Part shown: positions 35,372 through 46,600 of the stretch, piece by piece | Layout: each line of letters opens with the position of its first letter | How positions within the stretch are numbered: the first letter of the stretch is position 1 | NCBI RefSeq assembly: GCF_050624435.1 | Contig: NC_134535.1 | Location: 127,335,731 to 127,399,730, forward strand | Length of the DNA: 64,000 nt | Direction: 5' to 3' | Origin: Tenrec ecaudatus | Lineage: Eukaryota; Chordata; Mammalia; Afrosoricida; Tenrecidae | Made by a program: the position numbers and the translations under genes | The notes under the pieces: model-generated | Seen by the model: only the letters and a program-made list of their open reading frames with translations | Databases searched by the model: none | Told to the model about the DNA's origin: nothing

Positions 35372-36141
35372 GGCTTCTCAAATCACTCTTAGAGCAGGCA
35401 TTGGCATCACCTCATCTCCAGCTTCTTATTTGGGGGCCTACTGTTCCTGGGGGGAAAGGTTGGTGGTTTGAACCCACTCAGAGGCCTTGGAAGACAGGAC
35501 TGGCTTACAGCTCAGCACCTAACTGCTGAGCCAACAGGGACCCTTATTATTTCACCAGGGAACAACCCTATTATTTAACGAGCCAAACATCTGCTTAACT
35601 GATTCAACTAACCTGAATCAGTTCACAAGGATCATCAACACTACTGAACATCAAATGGCTGGAGTGGCTAGTTTTATTTACCTATTAGTCATTCTTGTTA
35701 CCGTATATCCTTTGGTTAGCACAACTCATTATCCCAGCCCCTGAGATCATGTTGGACTATAATTCTGTAACTCAAATTACTGGTAGTCCCTCAGGGCCTT
35801 GTGATATCTGTCATAGTTAATAATATTCCACATTATTTAAAATATTGACTTGGGCTGGGCCCCATGGCTGTGATAGTTAAGGTATGGGGCCAGCTTTTTG
35901 TTGGGCCTCAGTCAAGGATCTGGCGCATCCTCTGACCTCCAGTTGTTTGGCATTGAGTTGGAAGACTGTCATCTTGCCCGAGACCTTGGATTCACACACC
36001 TGTGCAGCCTGCTGACCTTGTGTTCATCAACTCCTGCAGCTCTGTGGGTCAGGAGAAACCCCCAGCCTGCTGACATCAGATGCACGGACTTTGAACTTGC
36101 CCTGCTCTACAATGGGATGAGCTATTTTTCTGATAGAAAAC

Positions 36142-36144
<3 letters not shown>

Positions 36145-36178
<34 letters not shown>
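36145..36178 (+). repeat. (GT)n microsatellite
   Basis: About 17 GT units just before the AfroSINE head. Confidence 0.95.
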
Positions 36179-36180
<2 letters not shown>

Positions 36181-36547
36181 GGAGCCCTGGTGGTCTAGTG
36201 AGTTGCACACTGCACAGCTAACTGTAAGAACCATAGGTTGAACCCACAGGACAAAGATGAGGTTGTCTGTTCCCTTAAAGATTTAAAGTCCCAGAAGTGG
36301 AAGAGGCACCTGTATGCTGCCTAAAGCAGCAGTTCTCAACCTGTGGGTCGCGACCCTTCCACAGGGGTCGCCCAATTCATAACAGTAGCAAAATGAGTTA
36401 TGAAGTAGCAACGAAATGATTTTATGGTTGGTGGGGGGGGGGTCACCACTACATGAGGAACTGTACTAAAGGGTCGCAGCATTAGGAAGGCTGTGAATCA
36501 CTGACCTAAAGGGTCACTCTGAAAGTAACCTTATGGCAGGTTTGGTT
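36181..36547 (+). repeat. AfroSINE split by SPIN
   Basis: Head aggagccctggtggtctagtg and gacaaagatgaggttgtctg to 36326, then tail ggtcactctgaaagtaacct...ggcaggtttggttggt after 36511. Removing 36327-36503 and one 8-bp repeat restores a continuous SINE. Confidence 0.75.
36327..36503. mobile_element. hAT DNA transposon, SPIN/OposCharlie3-like, 177 bp
   Basis: Begins cagcagttctcaacctgtgg gtcgcgaccc and ends ggaaggctgtgaatcactg (imperfect inverted repeats). Flanks gcctaaag (36319-36326) and acctaaag (36504-36511) match 7 of 8, the hAT target-duplication length. Internally deleted relative of the copy at 30.2 kb. Confidence 0.88.
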
Positions 36548-36608
36548 GGTGTTAGTAGATATAAGCTCCACTGGTTTTGCTTCTCTGGGAAACCCAGCCT
36601 AAGTCTAC

Positions 36609-37891
36609 AGCCCACCGACAGTGACCTCTCTTCTTGTGTGGATATTTCTGAAGTGATAGAGAGTCACTCACACATCTCTGTCTTCTTGCTTTGTGCCTGA
36701 GAAGCTTATGCAACGCCCCTGTCTTTCAATGGAAAATTCACTGTTCCCCCGGAGGGCCCTAATGTGCTCGTCTAAGGCCCTCCCTGCCCCCACCCCTTCA
36801 GTCACAGGAAGTGAGTGACAGCATCGAAGAATAAGCACGGGGGTGAGCGTGGTTTCCGGGCTCCATCCTTGTGTCACACGACTCCATTCTAGAGGGCAAG
36901 GGATGTGGTGAGACGGGCTCTCGTAATGAGACTTTCCTGGGGACTTTACAGATTTTAAAGCACTCACAGTCCCCCATTGGTGCTGGCTGCAGTCATGACC
37001 TTCTAGGACACACAGCTGTTCCCATGCACATTGCATGCCAGGGCTGCCGAGAGGCCCACCTGCTCGACGGCTTGTTCCTCAAGGGGCCTTTTCCTGAGCC
37101 CACAGCTATCACCGGCAGAACCTGTTACCTGTCTGTGATTCCCAAATGGCCCAAAGGTCTCTCTTCCACACGCCTTTCTTCAGGCCCCCAGAGCTGCGGG
37201 TCATACTGGTCTCTCCCCCGGCCAGCTCCCGTGAGGGTGTCTATCAGCTCCCAGCCATCTCTCCCTTCCGAAACTGAGATCCGCACACAGGCACAAGGGT
37301 GGCTGAGGTTTTAGCACCTATGCCTTCATCCTCCTTCACCTGCCAGTTGGTATTTGACGGAAACTGGGGCAGGCCATTTCGCCTCAAACTTCAGCTCCAC
37401 CTGGTTGTTAAGGGCTAGCTCCTTTACCTACCCCAGGCAGACCGAATAGCCGAGAAACTGGGTCTCTTTGGAAAGATAGAAAGTCACAACAGCTTACAGA
37501 GGGCATGTCCGTGGTTCCAGAAGCTTCCTAAGACTCTGCGGTGTTTTCCACACTTGGGTTCTGTAAGACACCATTTGTGTTCTTAAAAAACTGCTCAGTT
37601 CCACAGCCTAACTCGGTATGTTATTTCTGACCAGCGGAAGGGGTGCAACGCTGAGCTGCTGGTGGATTCTACAAGGGCCCTTTATGTCTGCAACCACCTC
37701 CACGCCTTCTGCAGAGGAGCAGCCAAAGCAGTGTGCAGGGTGGGGAGGTAGAGGTGGGGTGGGGGCGGAGTTGTGGACAGGAGAAATGACCAGCAAGCAC
37801 GATGCTCCCAGGTAGTGTGTCCACTCATCTATCGTGCTCCGATGTTTAAGTCAAAAAATATTGCTATCAGAAAAATCCTAGGACCCTTTAT
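36609..37891. other. Intergenic DNA, nothing recognised
   Basis: GC-moderate flank with open frames up to 147 codons lacking any domain. Confidence 0.45.
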
Positions 37892-38474
37892 TATTTTTTT
37901 AAAAAAAATCATTAAATTGGGGGGCTCTTACAGCTCTTATCACAATCCATCCATCCATCGTGTCAAGCACAGTTATACATTTGTTGCCATCATCATTCTC
38001 AAAACATTTGCTTTCTACCTGAGCCCTTGGTATCAGCTCCTTTTTTCATTTCTCTCCCCCCTTTCCCCTCCGTCATAAACCCTTGATCATTTATAAATTA
38101 TTATTTTGTCATGTCTTACACTGTCCGATGTCTCCCTTCACCCACTTTTCTGTTGTCCATCCCCCAGGGAAGGGGTTGTATGTAGATCCTTGAAATCACT
38201 TCCCCCTTTCTATCCCCACCCTCCCTCTAGCCCCCAGTATTGCTACTCACACCACTTGTCCTGAAGGGATCATCCACCCTGGATTCCCTGTGTTTCCAGT
38301 TCTTATCTGTAGCAGTGTACATCCTCTGGTTTAGCCAGACTTGTAAGGCAGAATTGGGATCATGATAGTGGGGGGATGAAGCATTTAAGAACCAGAGGAA
38401 AGTTGTATGTTTCATTGTTGCTACCCTGCACCCTGACTGGCTCGTCTCCTCCCTGCGGCCCTCTGTAAGGGGTG
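37892..38474 (-). mobile_element. T2 retroposon with perfect target duplication
   Basis: 5'-truncated, 583 bp, in reverse. Flanked by identical 15-mers cctaggaccctttat (37877-37891 and 38475-38489). The A-tail appears as T/A-rich sequence on the left (tatttttttaaaaaaaatca). Young looking. Confidence 0.88.
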
Positions 38475-38489
38475 CCTAGGACCCTTTAT

Positions 38490-40214
38490 AAAACAAAAAT
38501 TATCAAATCTGTGGAGCTATTGCTTCCCGACACATCCCCCATCAACACAGATTCACTTTTGGCCACATCGCTTCTGTCTCGCTATTCCTGCCCCGAAAAT
38601 CAATTCTGTGCTCTGTGGTTTCCTGCCATTTATCAAGATGGCAGTTTTGGCATCAGGGGACTAGACGCACACCTCTTTACAATGTTCTTTGAGCCTGGGG
38701 GACAAAACGAAGCCCACAGGGGCAGGGGCAGGGCTGTAGGGCAGATGGGGGACGGTTTCCCAATGCACTTTGCCTAGGGCAGCCCTTGCTACCCTGGAAG
38801 AAGCAGCACATGAGTGGCTGTGAAAGGAAAACATTCCTGAGCAATTTCCCCGAACCTTTTCTTACCTATGACTTTTCACATTTTCCTAAAACGTCTAACA
38901 AGCCTTTATGATTGTCCTAGAACTTACAAGAAACGATAACAAGATTATCCCTTGGGCGTCCCTTCAAAGTCACTCCAACCTCCTGAGCTGACATCTTGGC
39001 CTTGAATTTAACTGGCCCAACAGTCCCATTGGAAGTAACTGCTTTAGGTCCTTTTTTGCAGGCGCTCCGAGGAGACGAAGGCAAATGGGTGCAGCCACCC
39101 ACACAGCACCGAGACGGGCTTTGTGTAGAAGACACCTGCGCACACATCAACTGGACCCTGCTAGTGGTGCTTGTTGACTTCTCCTGGTACACCGAACGGT
39201 TGCCCTTTACTCCCACAACTGGACAAGCTGTGAGCTCTCCAGCACTCAGATGACAACGGGAACAGGGCAGGGGTGAGGCACAGGACTCCCCCAGCCTGCC
39301 TGTTTTCTCGAATGCACCAGTCTTTTTTCCAGTGGGATAACAGAACTCCAACGGAATCAAGAGGCGGGACATCAGAGAAGGCTTCTCATTACTTGGTTCA
39401 CCGCTCGGTCCTAATCGCCTGCTTATGTCCTTGAGTGGCTCACTAGATTGCAGACTTGAGAAGTGGGGACTTCTCCTGGGCTCAGCAGAACTGTGCTTCC
39501 CAGAATCCCCCCCTCCCTCTCCCGCCCCCCTGATTAGGAGTGAAGTACAAGGAGGTTCTTGTGGGTGGCCCCAGGTGCCAGAAACGAAGCAGCAGTCATG
39601 TTGTAGCACACACACTGCCCCTTATTCTCCTTAGTTTGTCTAGCTTCTGAGCTGTGTACATTTTAGCTCCATTCCCAAGAGCTCAGCACAACAAAGTCAG
39701 CAGTCACAAGAACGGCCGACGACTGACCTGTCTTCCCGGGATGCAGCTTGTCCTGCTTCCTTCCTCTGCTTTACACCATCTTTCCTCCCTGCCTGCCTGC
39801 CTGCCCAGTGGGATTCAAGCTCCGGCACCAGGCACGGAGATGACCCGCAACCCTATAAATTTGATGGTTTTTCATAAGGCTCCAGGGGTTGTAGAGTCAA
39901 ATCTTTTTCTTCATAGGCATCTATCTCTCAGTGGTTATCTGACGAACCCTTGAAGGAGATGTGCTCATTAATAATTCAGCCAACAAGACTGATTGAGTAG
40001 CTACTATGTACCGTACACACTCGATTCCCAGTGCGGGGGATAGGGTAGTAGTTGAAGCCAAGCCCCACCCTCATGGCACTCCCATCTGTTCCTGAACTCC
40101 TAAGACCCATCACGCTGCGGGATGGAGGTGTCCAGAGACAAGGCTCTGGTTTTTCCCTCTTCCTTTCACTATCTAAGACGGAGGCCACTGAAGAAATAAA
40201 GACAAACAACAGTC
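38490..40214. other. DNA downstream of CD9, nothing recognised
   Basis: Between the T2 copy and the CD9 poly(A) site. A 232-codon minus-strand frame at 38917-39615 has no recognisable domain and low coding likeness. A (tgcc)n-like tract lies at 39790. Confidence 0.5.
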
Positions 40215-40609
40215 CGGGATATTGTCATCTTTTATTATGTATCAAATTGTCTTCAACATAAGTTACAACCTGATTAAATGTGATAGATATTTTTATCTAA
40301 TGACAAAAAATTCTCTTTATGTACAATATATTTTGTCTAGAGTCTAGCATATATATAGTACCTTTCATTGCAGGATTTCTGCTTAAGCAAAAAAAAAAGA
40401 AAAAAGAAGGGACCCCCATCCAAATCCCTTAACTATAAATGCCAATATCAAATAAAGTATTAAAAAGACAAACAGGGAATAGATTTTTTTTGTTTAGAAA
40501 TGCAGAATGAATATGAAAGTTAGTGGCAAAAAAACCCCCAAACAAAAACAAAAAAACCCTTCAAAACTCTGCCAGGGCAAACATTCCTGCTCAGGGAGGT
40601 GTGCTGACT
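40215..40609 (-). other. CD9: CD9 3' untranslated region
   Basis: About 395 nt from the stop codon to a predicted cleavage site. It includes T-rich runs on the mRNA strand just after the stop (gtttttgtttgggg and similar) that resemble the known CD9 3' UTR. The end is inferred from the only AATAAA on this strand, at 40231-40236, and is uncertain by about 15 nt. Confidence 0.75.
40231..40236 (-). promoter_or_regulatory. CD9: Polyadenylation signal AATAAA for CD9
   Basis: The plus strand reads tttatt, so AATAAA on the mRNA strand. No other AATAAA lies between here and the stop codon. A T/GT-rich stretch (tgtttgtctttatttc) follows 30-50 nt downstream, as expected for a cleavage-stimulating element. 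Confidence 0.75.
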
Positions 40610-40675
40610 CTAGACCATCTCTCGGTTTCTGCGGATCGCACAGCACAGGATCATGCTGAAGACCATGCCGAATAT
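40610..40675 (-). CDS. CD9: CD9 exon 8, coding part (TM4 end and C-terminal tail)
   Basis: 66 bp including TAG at 40610-40612, acceptor tcttccag. It encodes [21 protein letters not shown]: the end of TM4, the juxtamembrane cysteine pair that is palmitoylated in known CD9, and the short Glu-Met-Val tail. The 3' UTR follows directly. Confidence 0.97.
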   Translation of the reverse strand: MFGMVFSMILCCAIRRNREMV

Positions 40676-43600
40676 CTGGAAGACAGGAAGGCGTGTGAGG
40701 AGTCGGGTGGAAAGACCTGAGGCAATCAGCCCGAGACAAAGCCACCAAGGTGGGGGATGGTGTCCATTAGGCCAACCGAGTGAGTGGAGACTGAAGCAGG
40801 AAAGATGTAGGCTAGATAACAGGACGGGCTGTCTTGGACGTGTGGGTCTCTGAGCCAGCAGTGTTTGTTCTTGGGAGTTGTACAAATACCTTCCTGAGAG
40901 AACTTTCAGGGCAAGGCAAATAAGCCCAAAGCTATTTAATGTTCCAGTTCCAGATCTTCCAACAGGCCATGCTTGTGCGCGCTATCTCTCTCTCTCTGTA
41001 CTTTATACTCTGTTTTTTTTTTTTAATATATACTCTGTTTTAAGGGGCGTTGCGATATCTTTTACTGGCAGTTGCTCTAAGTGTGTGTGTACTTTATACT
41101 CTGATGTCGTTTACTGGCAGTTGCTCTAAGCTCTTTCTTGGATGTAGAGCTGAGGTGTAAACAACCAATTAGAAAGGAGGCTGTTCTCTCTCTGGATGCG
41201 TCTCACCAGGGGCAGAGGGAAACTGGGGGAAGTTTCTAGGGCTTCTGCTGAGCCAGGTGCCCCACTTGAGGGCTGAGTCCCCCCTGTGGATTCCTCACCA
41301 CTCAGCCACTGGGAGGTCAGAGGTGACCCTGGAGATCCTGAGCAGCCCTGGATGGTCCCCAGCAGGTGGTCCATCAGAGAGTGAATTATTGAATGCTCTG
41401 TCTTCTCTTCCTTCTGCCTGCCCACCTGTGGGTGGTTTTCAGGCTAAAGGGAGAGGTGAACCAAGGCCAATGCATGTAGCTTCTGGGGAATTGCTCTTTG
41501 GGGGACAAGACGGGCCGCTGGTGCTTGGTGAGCATGTGTTCTGGAGCTGCTCCTCAGACTAACAGGCCTGGGACATCTACCTTCTTGCTCCACTGGTGTC
41601 CCCTTGATCGTAATGGATTCTGGAGGCACACTGGCGTTCCAATCCTGGCCTCTTCAATAATGAGCCAAGAGACTTTGGCCAACTCACAATAATCTCCTTG
41701 CCTCGAAGTCCTAGCTTGTAGAATGAAAGTCCTAACTATCTACCCTGCAGGGTCGGCAGAGTTTAGATCAACTGATGGGCGATCAAAGAGGGCCAGGCCC
41801 AGGGCAGGTGCTTAAGAAATCCTAAGCACCAAGATCACCATCCCCTCCTGGGTGCCACCCAGCACTCACCATCACCACGGCAATCCCGATGCCCACTGCG
41901 CCAATGATGTGGAACTTGCTGTGGAAGACCTCGTTGATGGCCTCAGGGCAGGGCTTAGGGAGGCAACCACAAGAGATCATCACAATCTTTCCCAGCTCCT
42001 GGTGTACCCCTCCCTCCCACAGCACCCACTTCACCCAGAGGGCACTGGTGGTCCCGGGGGATGAATGGGAACAGGAGGGAGGAAGAAGAGATGTCCTGGT
42101 TGGTGGGCAGGAGGGGACACAAGAGAGACACAGGAGGGAAGAAGACTCAGCCTTTTGCTTTGGGGTCTATTCTGATCTGGCGGTGGGGTCATTTCTTACT
42201 ATTCCAGAGTGTCCACATAGCTCTAGCTAGCCACTCAGAGCTGCTTACAAAGCCAAAGAAGTGTTAGGTCATTGAAGGAGCCAGCGCTTCGAGGAGCCCT
42301 ATCCCGAATAGCTTGAGGAGTGGGGTGGGGGCGGGTGGCAGGTGGGGCAGCAGAGGGCACCTCCATGTATCAGAGTGACCCTGGGAGCTGGGGCACTTGG
42401 CTCATGCCCTCTGCCTGAGCTTTGTTTGGCTGTCCTTGCAGAGATAGACTCCAAGGCAGGGAGATGGCCACCCTGGCGCTCTGCCCCAGATGGAAGAGGT
42501 CTCTATGAAGTGCCTGGTCTCCCGTCCTTCCCCAAGGAGTTGGCTGATTTCCCATCCACCCTGGTAGGCTTTGCCCATGACAACTGGTCAAGGGTACAGA
42601 GTCTTGTTCTAAGTTTACCTTTATTGTGATGGTTGCAATCAACTCCTTTTTGGGGCAGATGTCTACAATAAATTGTTCCAAGCCTCCAGCCATCCCACAG
42701 CAGTCCAACTGCAGAAAGTGAGAAAAGGTGATTAAAGACGGTTGGCACCCTCTTGTACCTAGCGTCCAAGTCTCTTCTGCCCACTAGATGACCTACCGCA
42801 TAGTGGATGGCTTTCAGTGTGTCCCGATGGGCATCGTCCTTTTTCAGCTTCTCATAGGTGTCCTGGTAAAATTTCTGGGTTTCGTTAATCACCTACAATG
42901 GACACAGAGACAGCTCTTTCAAATGATTCTTAAGGAGATGTCACCCATTCCATCTTGCTCATGTGCTAACAACCTCTGGGCTCCGAGAAGATTTGAGTCC
43001 TACCTTGCTCAGAGCCTCTGCAGCCCCTCCCAACTCCTGCTGTGTGGGCCACAAGGCCCTCTGCCCCCTCGAGAAGAGCTTGCTTCCGTTTTCCTTTCTC
43101 CCTTGCGTGTTTAGTTCATCCCTGCAGTCCCCCGCAGCTCCTTCCCTTCTACGCAGCAAGACTGACTCGCTTCAACCCCAAGGACCTGCTCCTACGTGGC
43201 TGTTTCCACTTCAGATCTCGTATTGTGTTCACAGCGGGGGTTTACAGTCGATTCATGGGCACTTCACCCTCACTGCACACAGCTCATAGCTGTTGGCCAC
43301 CACATGTTAACGTTCTCATGAAGGGCCATCTAGATGTTTTGCTTCTCGCCATCTGGGTTCCCCATCCCCTTACTCTTTCGTTTTCACTGTGGACTGATCA
43401 TTGACCATTTGGTCTTATCCAGATACAAAACACTGAACAGAACTCCCTAGCAATGCTCTTTACTTTATGAGCCAACCTGCTAGTTAGCTACAAGTGACCT
43501 CGGGGGTAGTTTTGGTTCAAGGCTTATAACCTATCTCAGGGCAATAGTCTCAGGGCGTCCTCTAGTCTCAACCAGTAAAGTCGAGAATCTTAAAGAATGA

Positions 43601-46600
43601 GATCTAGTCTATATTTTTAGGATTCCTCTATTGTGGCCCTGATCAGAAGGGCTGGGTAACATCTGTCTTCTGGTCTCAAGGCAGGCAAGGCGACGGTCCA
43701 TGAAGACAGTCCAACAGGCTAGTTTCTTCACTGACTCTCTTGATTCCTTCATATTCTTCCGTACTTTGAAGCTGTCTAATGTTTGGAAAATTACCAGACC
43801 TTCTCTCTGTGAATCAGTTTGTAAATATGTAGGACGGTGATTAAAACAACCTCTACCTCAGAACGTGGAAGATTAAACAAGATACTGCATGCTAAGTCCT
43901 TAACGCATCATTGTGTTCGGTGACTCATGGTAACCCTGTGCATACCAGAACGAAACACTGTCCTGTCCTACACCACCCTCACAATGGTTAGGTTTGAGTC
44001 CATTGTTGCAGCCGCCGTGTTAATTCATCTTGTGAAGAGGCTTCCTCTTTTTTTAAAAAAAAGTTTTTTATGTAGTCTATTTTCAAAGCTTCCTCTTAAA
44101 TTTTGATAAGCTTCATTCATTTTTTTACTTGCGTTATTTCATCATGTATTTCCTTTTTTAAAAGAATCAGTTTATACAACTTCTATCACAATCCATCCAT
44201 CCATCGTGTCAAGCACATTTGTACATTTGTTGCCATCATCATTCTCAAAACATTTTCTTTCTACTTGAACTCTTGGTATCAGCTCTTCATTTTCCCCTCC
44301 CTCCCTCCCTCATGAACCCTTGCTAATTTATAAATTATTATTAATTTTTCATGTCTTAAACTGTCTGATGTCTCCCTTCACCCACTTTTCTGTTGTCCAT
44401 CCCCCAGGGAGGGGGTTATATGTAGATCATTGTGATCAGTTCCCACTTTCTCCCCCACCTTCCTGGTATCGCTACTCTCATTATTGGTCCTGAGGGGTTT
44501 ATCTGTCCTGGATTCCTGTGTTTTGGGCACTTTTCTGTACCCACGTACATGCTCTGGTCTAGTCGGATTTGTAAGGTAGAATTGGGATTATGATACTGAG
44601 GGGGAGGAAGCATTAAATACCCAGAGGAAAGTTGTATGTTCATTGGTGCTGTACTGCACTCTGACTGGCTCATCTCCTCCCAAAACCCTTCTGTAAGGGG
44701 ATGTCCAGTTGCCTACAGATGGGCTTTGGGTTTTCACTCTGCGCTCCCCCTCATTCACAATGATATGAGTTTTTGTTCTTTGATGCCTGATACCTGAGCC
44801 TTTGGACACCTTGAGATCACACAGGCTGGCGTACTTCTTCCATGTGGGCTTTGTTGCTTCTCAGCTAGATGGCCACTTGTTTACCTTCAAGTCTTTAAGA
44901 CCCCAGACACTATATCTTTTGATAGCCGGGCACCATCAGCTTTCTTCACCACATTTGCTTAAGCACCCTTTTTGTCGTCAGTGATAGTGTCAGGAAAGCG
45001 AGCATCACAGAATGCAAGGCTATTAGAAAAAAGTGTTCTTGTGTAGAGGGAGTACTTGAGTAGAGCTCCAATGTCCATCTTGCTACCTTAATATTTAACA
45101 TATATGTACATCGATTTATGCCCCTATTGTTATATATATATATATATTTACGTATATATATGTAGAGGTATTTATACCTCTATAAATGTCCTTTGCCTCA
45201 TACTTTCCCCCTCTATTTCCTTTTACTTTCCTCTTGTCCCACTATCATGTTTGGCCTTCATTTGGGTTTCAGTAATTTCTCTTGGTTACATTGCCCTTGA
45301 TCAAGCCCTAGCAGGCCTCCTACACCCTCCTCACCATCGATTTTGGATCACTTGTTGTTTCCTTGTCCCTGGGTTTGTTAACACCCACTTCCTTTCCCCT
45401 GCCTCTTCCTCTCCCCTGTCCCCCTGGAACCGTGGGTCCCATTGTTTTCTCCTCAGCTTGTTCATCCCTCCTGTCTTATCTAGATAGACCTGCAGAGATA
45501 ATAATATGCACAAAAACAAAGCAACAGAAGAAAACAATAACAACAAACTAATGACCAAAAAAAGAGAGAAAAGCCTATCAATAGTTCAAGGTCTGTTTGT
45601 TGACCTTTAGGAGTGTTTTTTGGTGTGGCCCAATGGGGTGACATGCCTTGGCCCCAAAGTCTATTTTTGGTATTCCCTGGGGACTTCGTTGCTCTGTTCC
45701 CCTTGCTGTTCTGTTGCAAACCCTTAGTGTTTCGCCTCGGTGTGGTGGGGTCAGATCAGGCACAATTCCCGCACTGTGTCTCCAGTGTTGTCCCCTGTAG
45801 TGCTAAGGGTCAGTGAGGGACATCGTGTCTCATAGTGGGGCCGGGCATATGGTGCTCTCTGTGCTTTAGCTGCTCTGAGCAGGAATGTTGTCCTCAGGGC
45901 TTGGTGGGACAGGATGTGCTCCATTCTTTCATCCTCTCCCTTCATTTTCTCCTGTGTGCTCTGATCAGATATGACTTTCTCCCTGAGCTGTAGCTTCAGT
46001 GCTGTCCTCTGAAGTGAATTCTTTTGTAGGGAAGGGGGAGGTTTCCTCTTTTTTTGATGACTATCTACTTAACCAAGCATCATGTCCTCTTCCAGGGACT
46101 GGTCTCTCCTGATAACATGACCAAAGTGGTGACACACAGTCTCGCCATGCTCACTTTGAAGGAAGCTCTGGCTGTCCTTCCAAGACGGATCTGTTTGTTT
46201 TTGGTACTTTCAGTAGTCTTCGTCAGCACAAGGCTTCAAATGCACCAGCTTTTCTTTCACCTTTATTTATTGTCCAGTTTTCACTCGCATATTAGGTAAC
46301 TGAAAGCACTAAGGTGTGGTAGTTACATAATCTGTTGTGACTACCAAGTTGAAGAATGAAGGGGTGGAGTTTAGCCTGTCAATCAGGTCACAGCTCGAAG
46401 ACCTCATTTGGAGCTGCTAAGGAGAAAAACAGCTTGCTGAAGGTGGGACACCCACACTCTCTCTGGGAGACATTCCTGTTGACAAGCCACATGGAGTTCT
46501 GCTGAGAGAGCCAGAGCCCTGGAGCTGGAGGAGCCATATGGAGACCCATGCCAGTGCTGAGATGCTTCTACCACCACTGGATCCACAAGACTTTCCACCC

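Larger units (their letters stand above)
35869..36608 (+). repeat. Old MLT2-like LTR carrying nested SINE and SPIN
   Basis: Starts TGTGATAGTTAAGG and ends with ttgcttctctgggaaacccagcctaag, like the LTR at 2351-2747. Interrupted by (GT)n and an AfroSINE at 36145-36547, itself split by SPIN. Confidence 0.5.

Noticed and set aside
36871..37314. 147-codon plus-strand open frame
   Set aside because: No domain, no partner exons, and no poly(A) or promoter context that I can support.
38917..39615. 232-codon minus-strand open frame downstream of CD9
   Set aside because: No recognisable domain or splice context; composition is that of ordinary GC-moderate flank.
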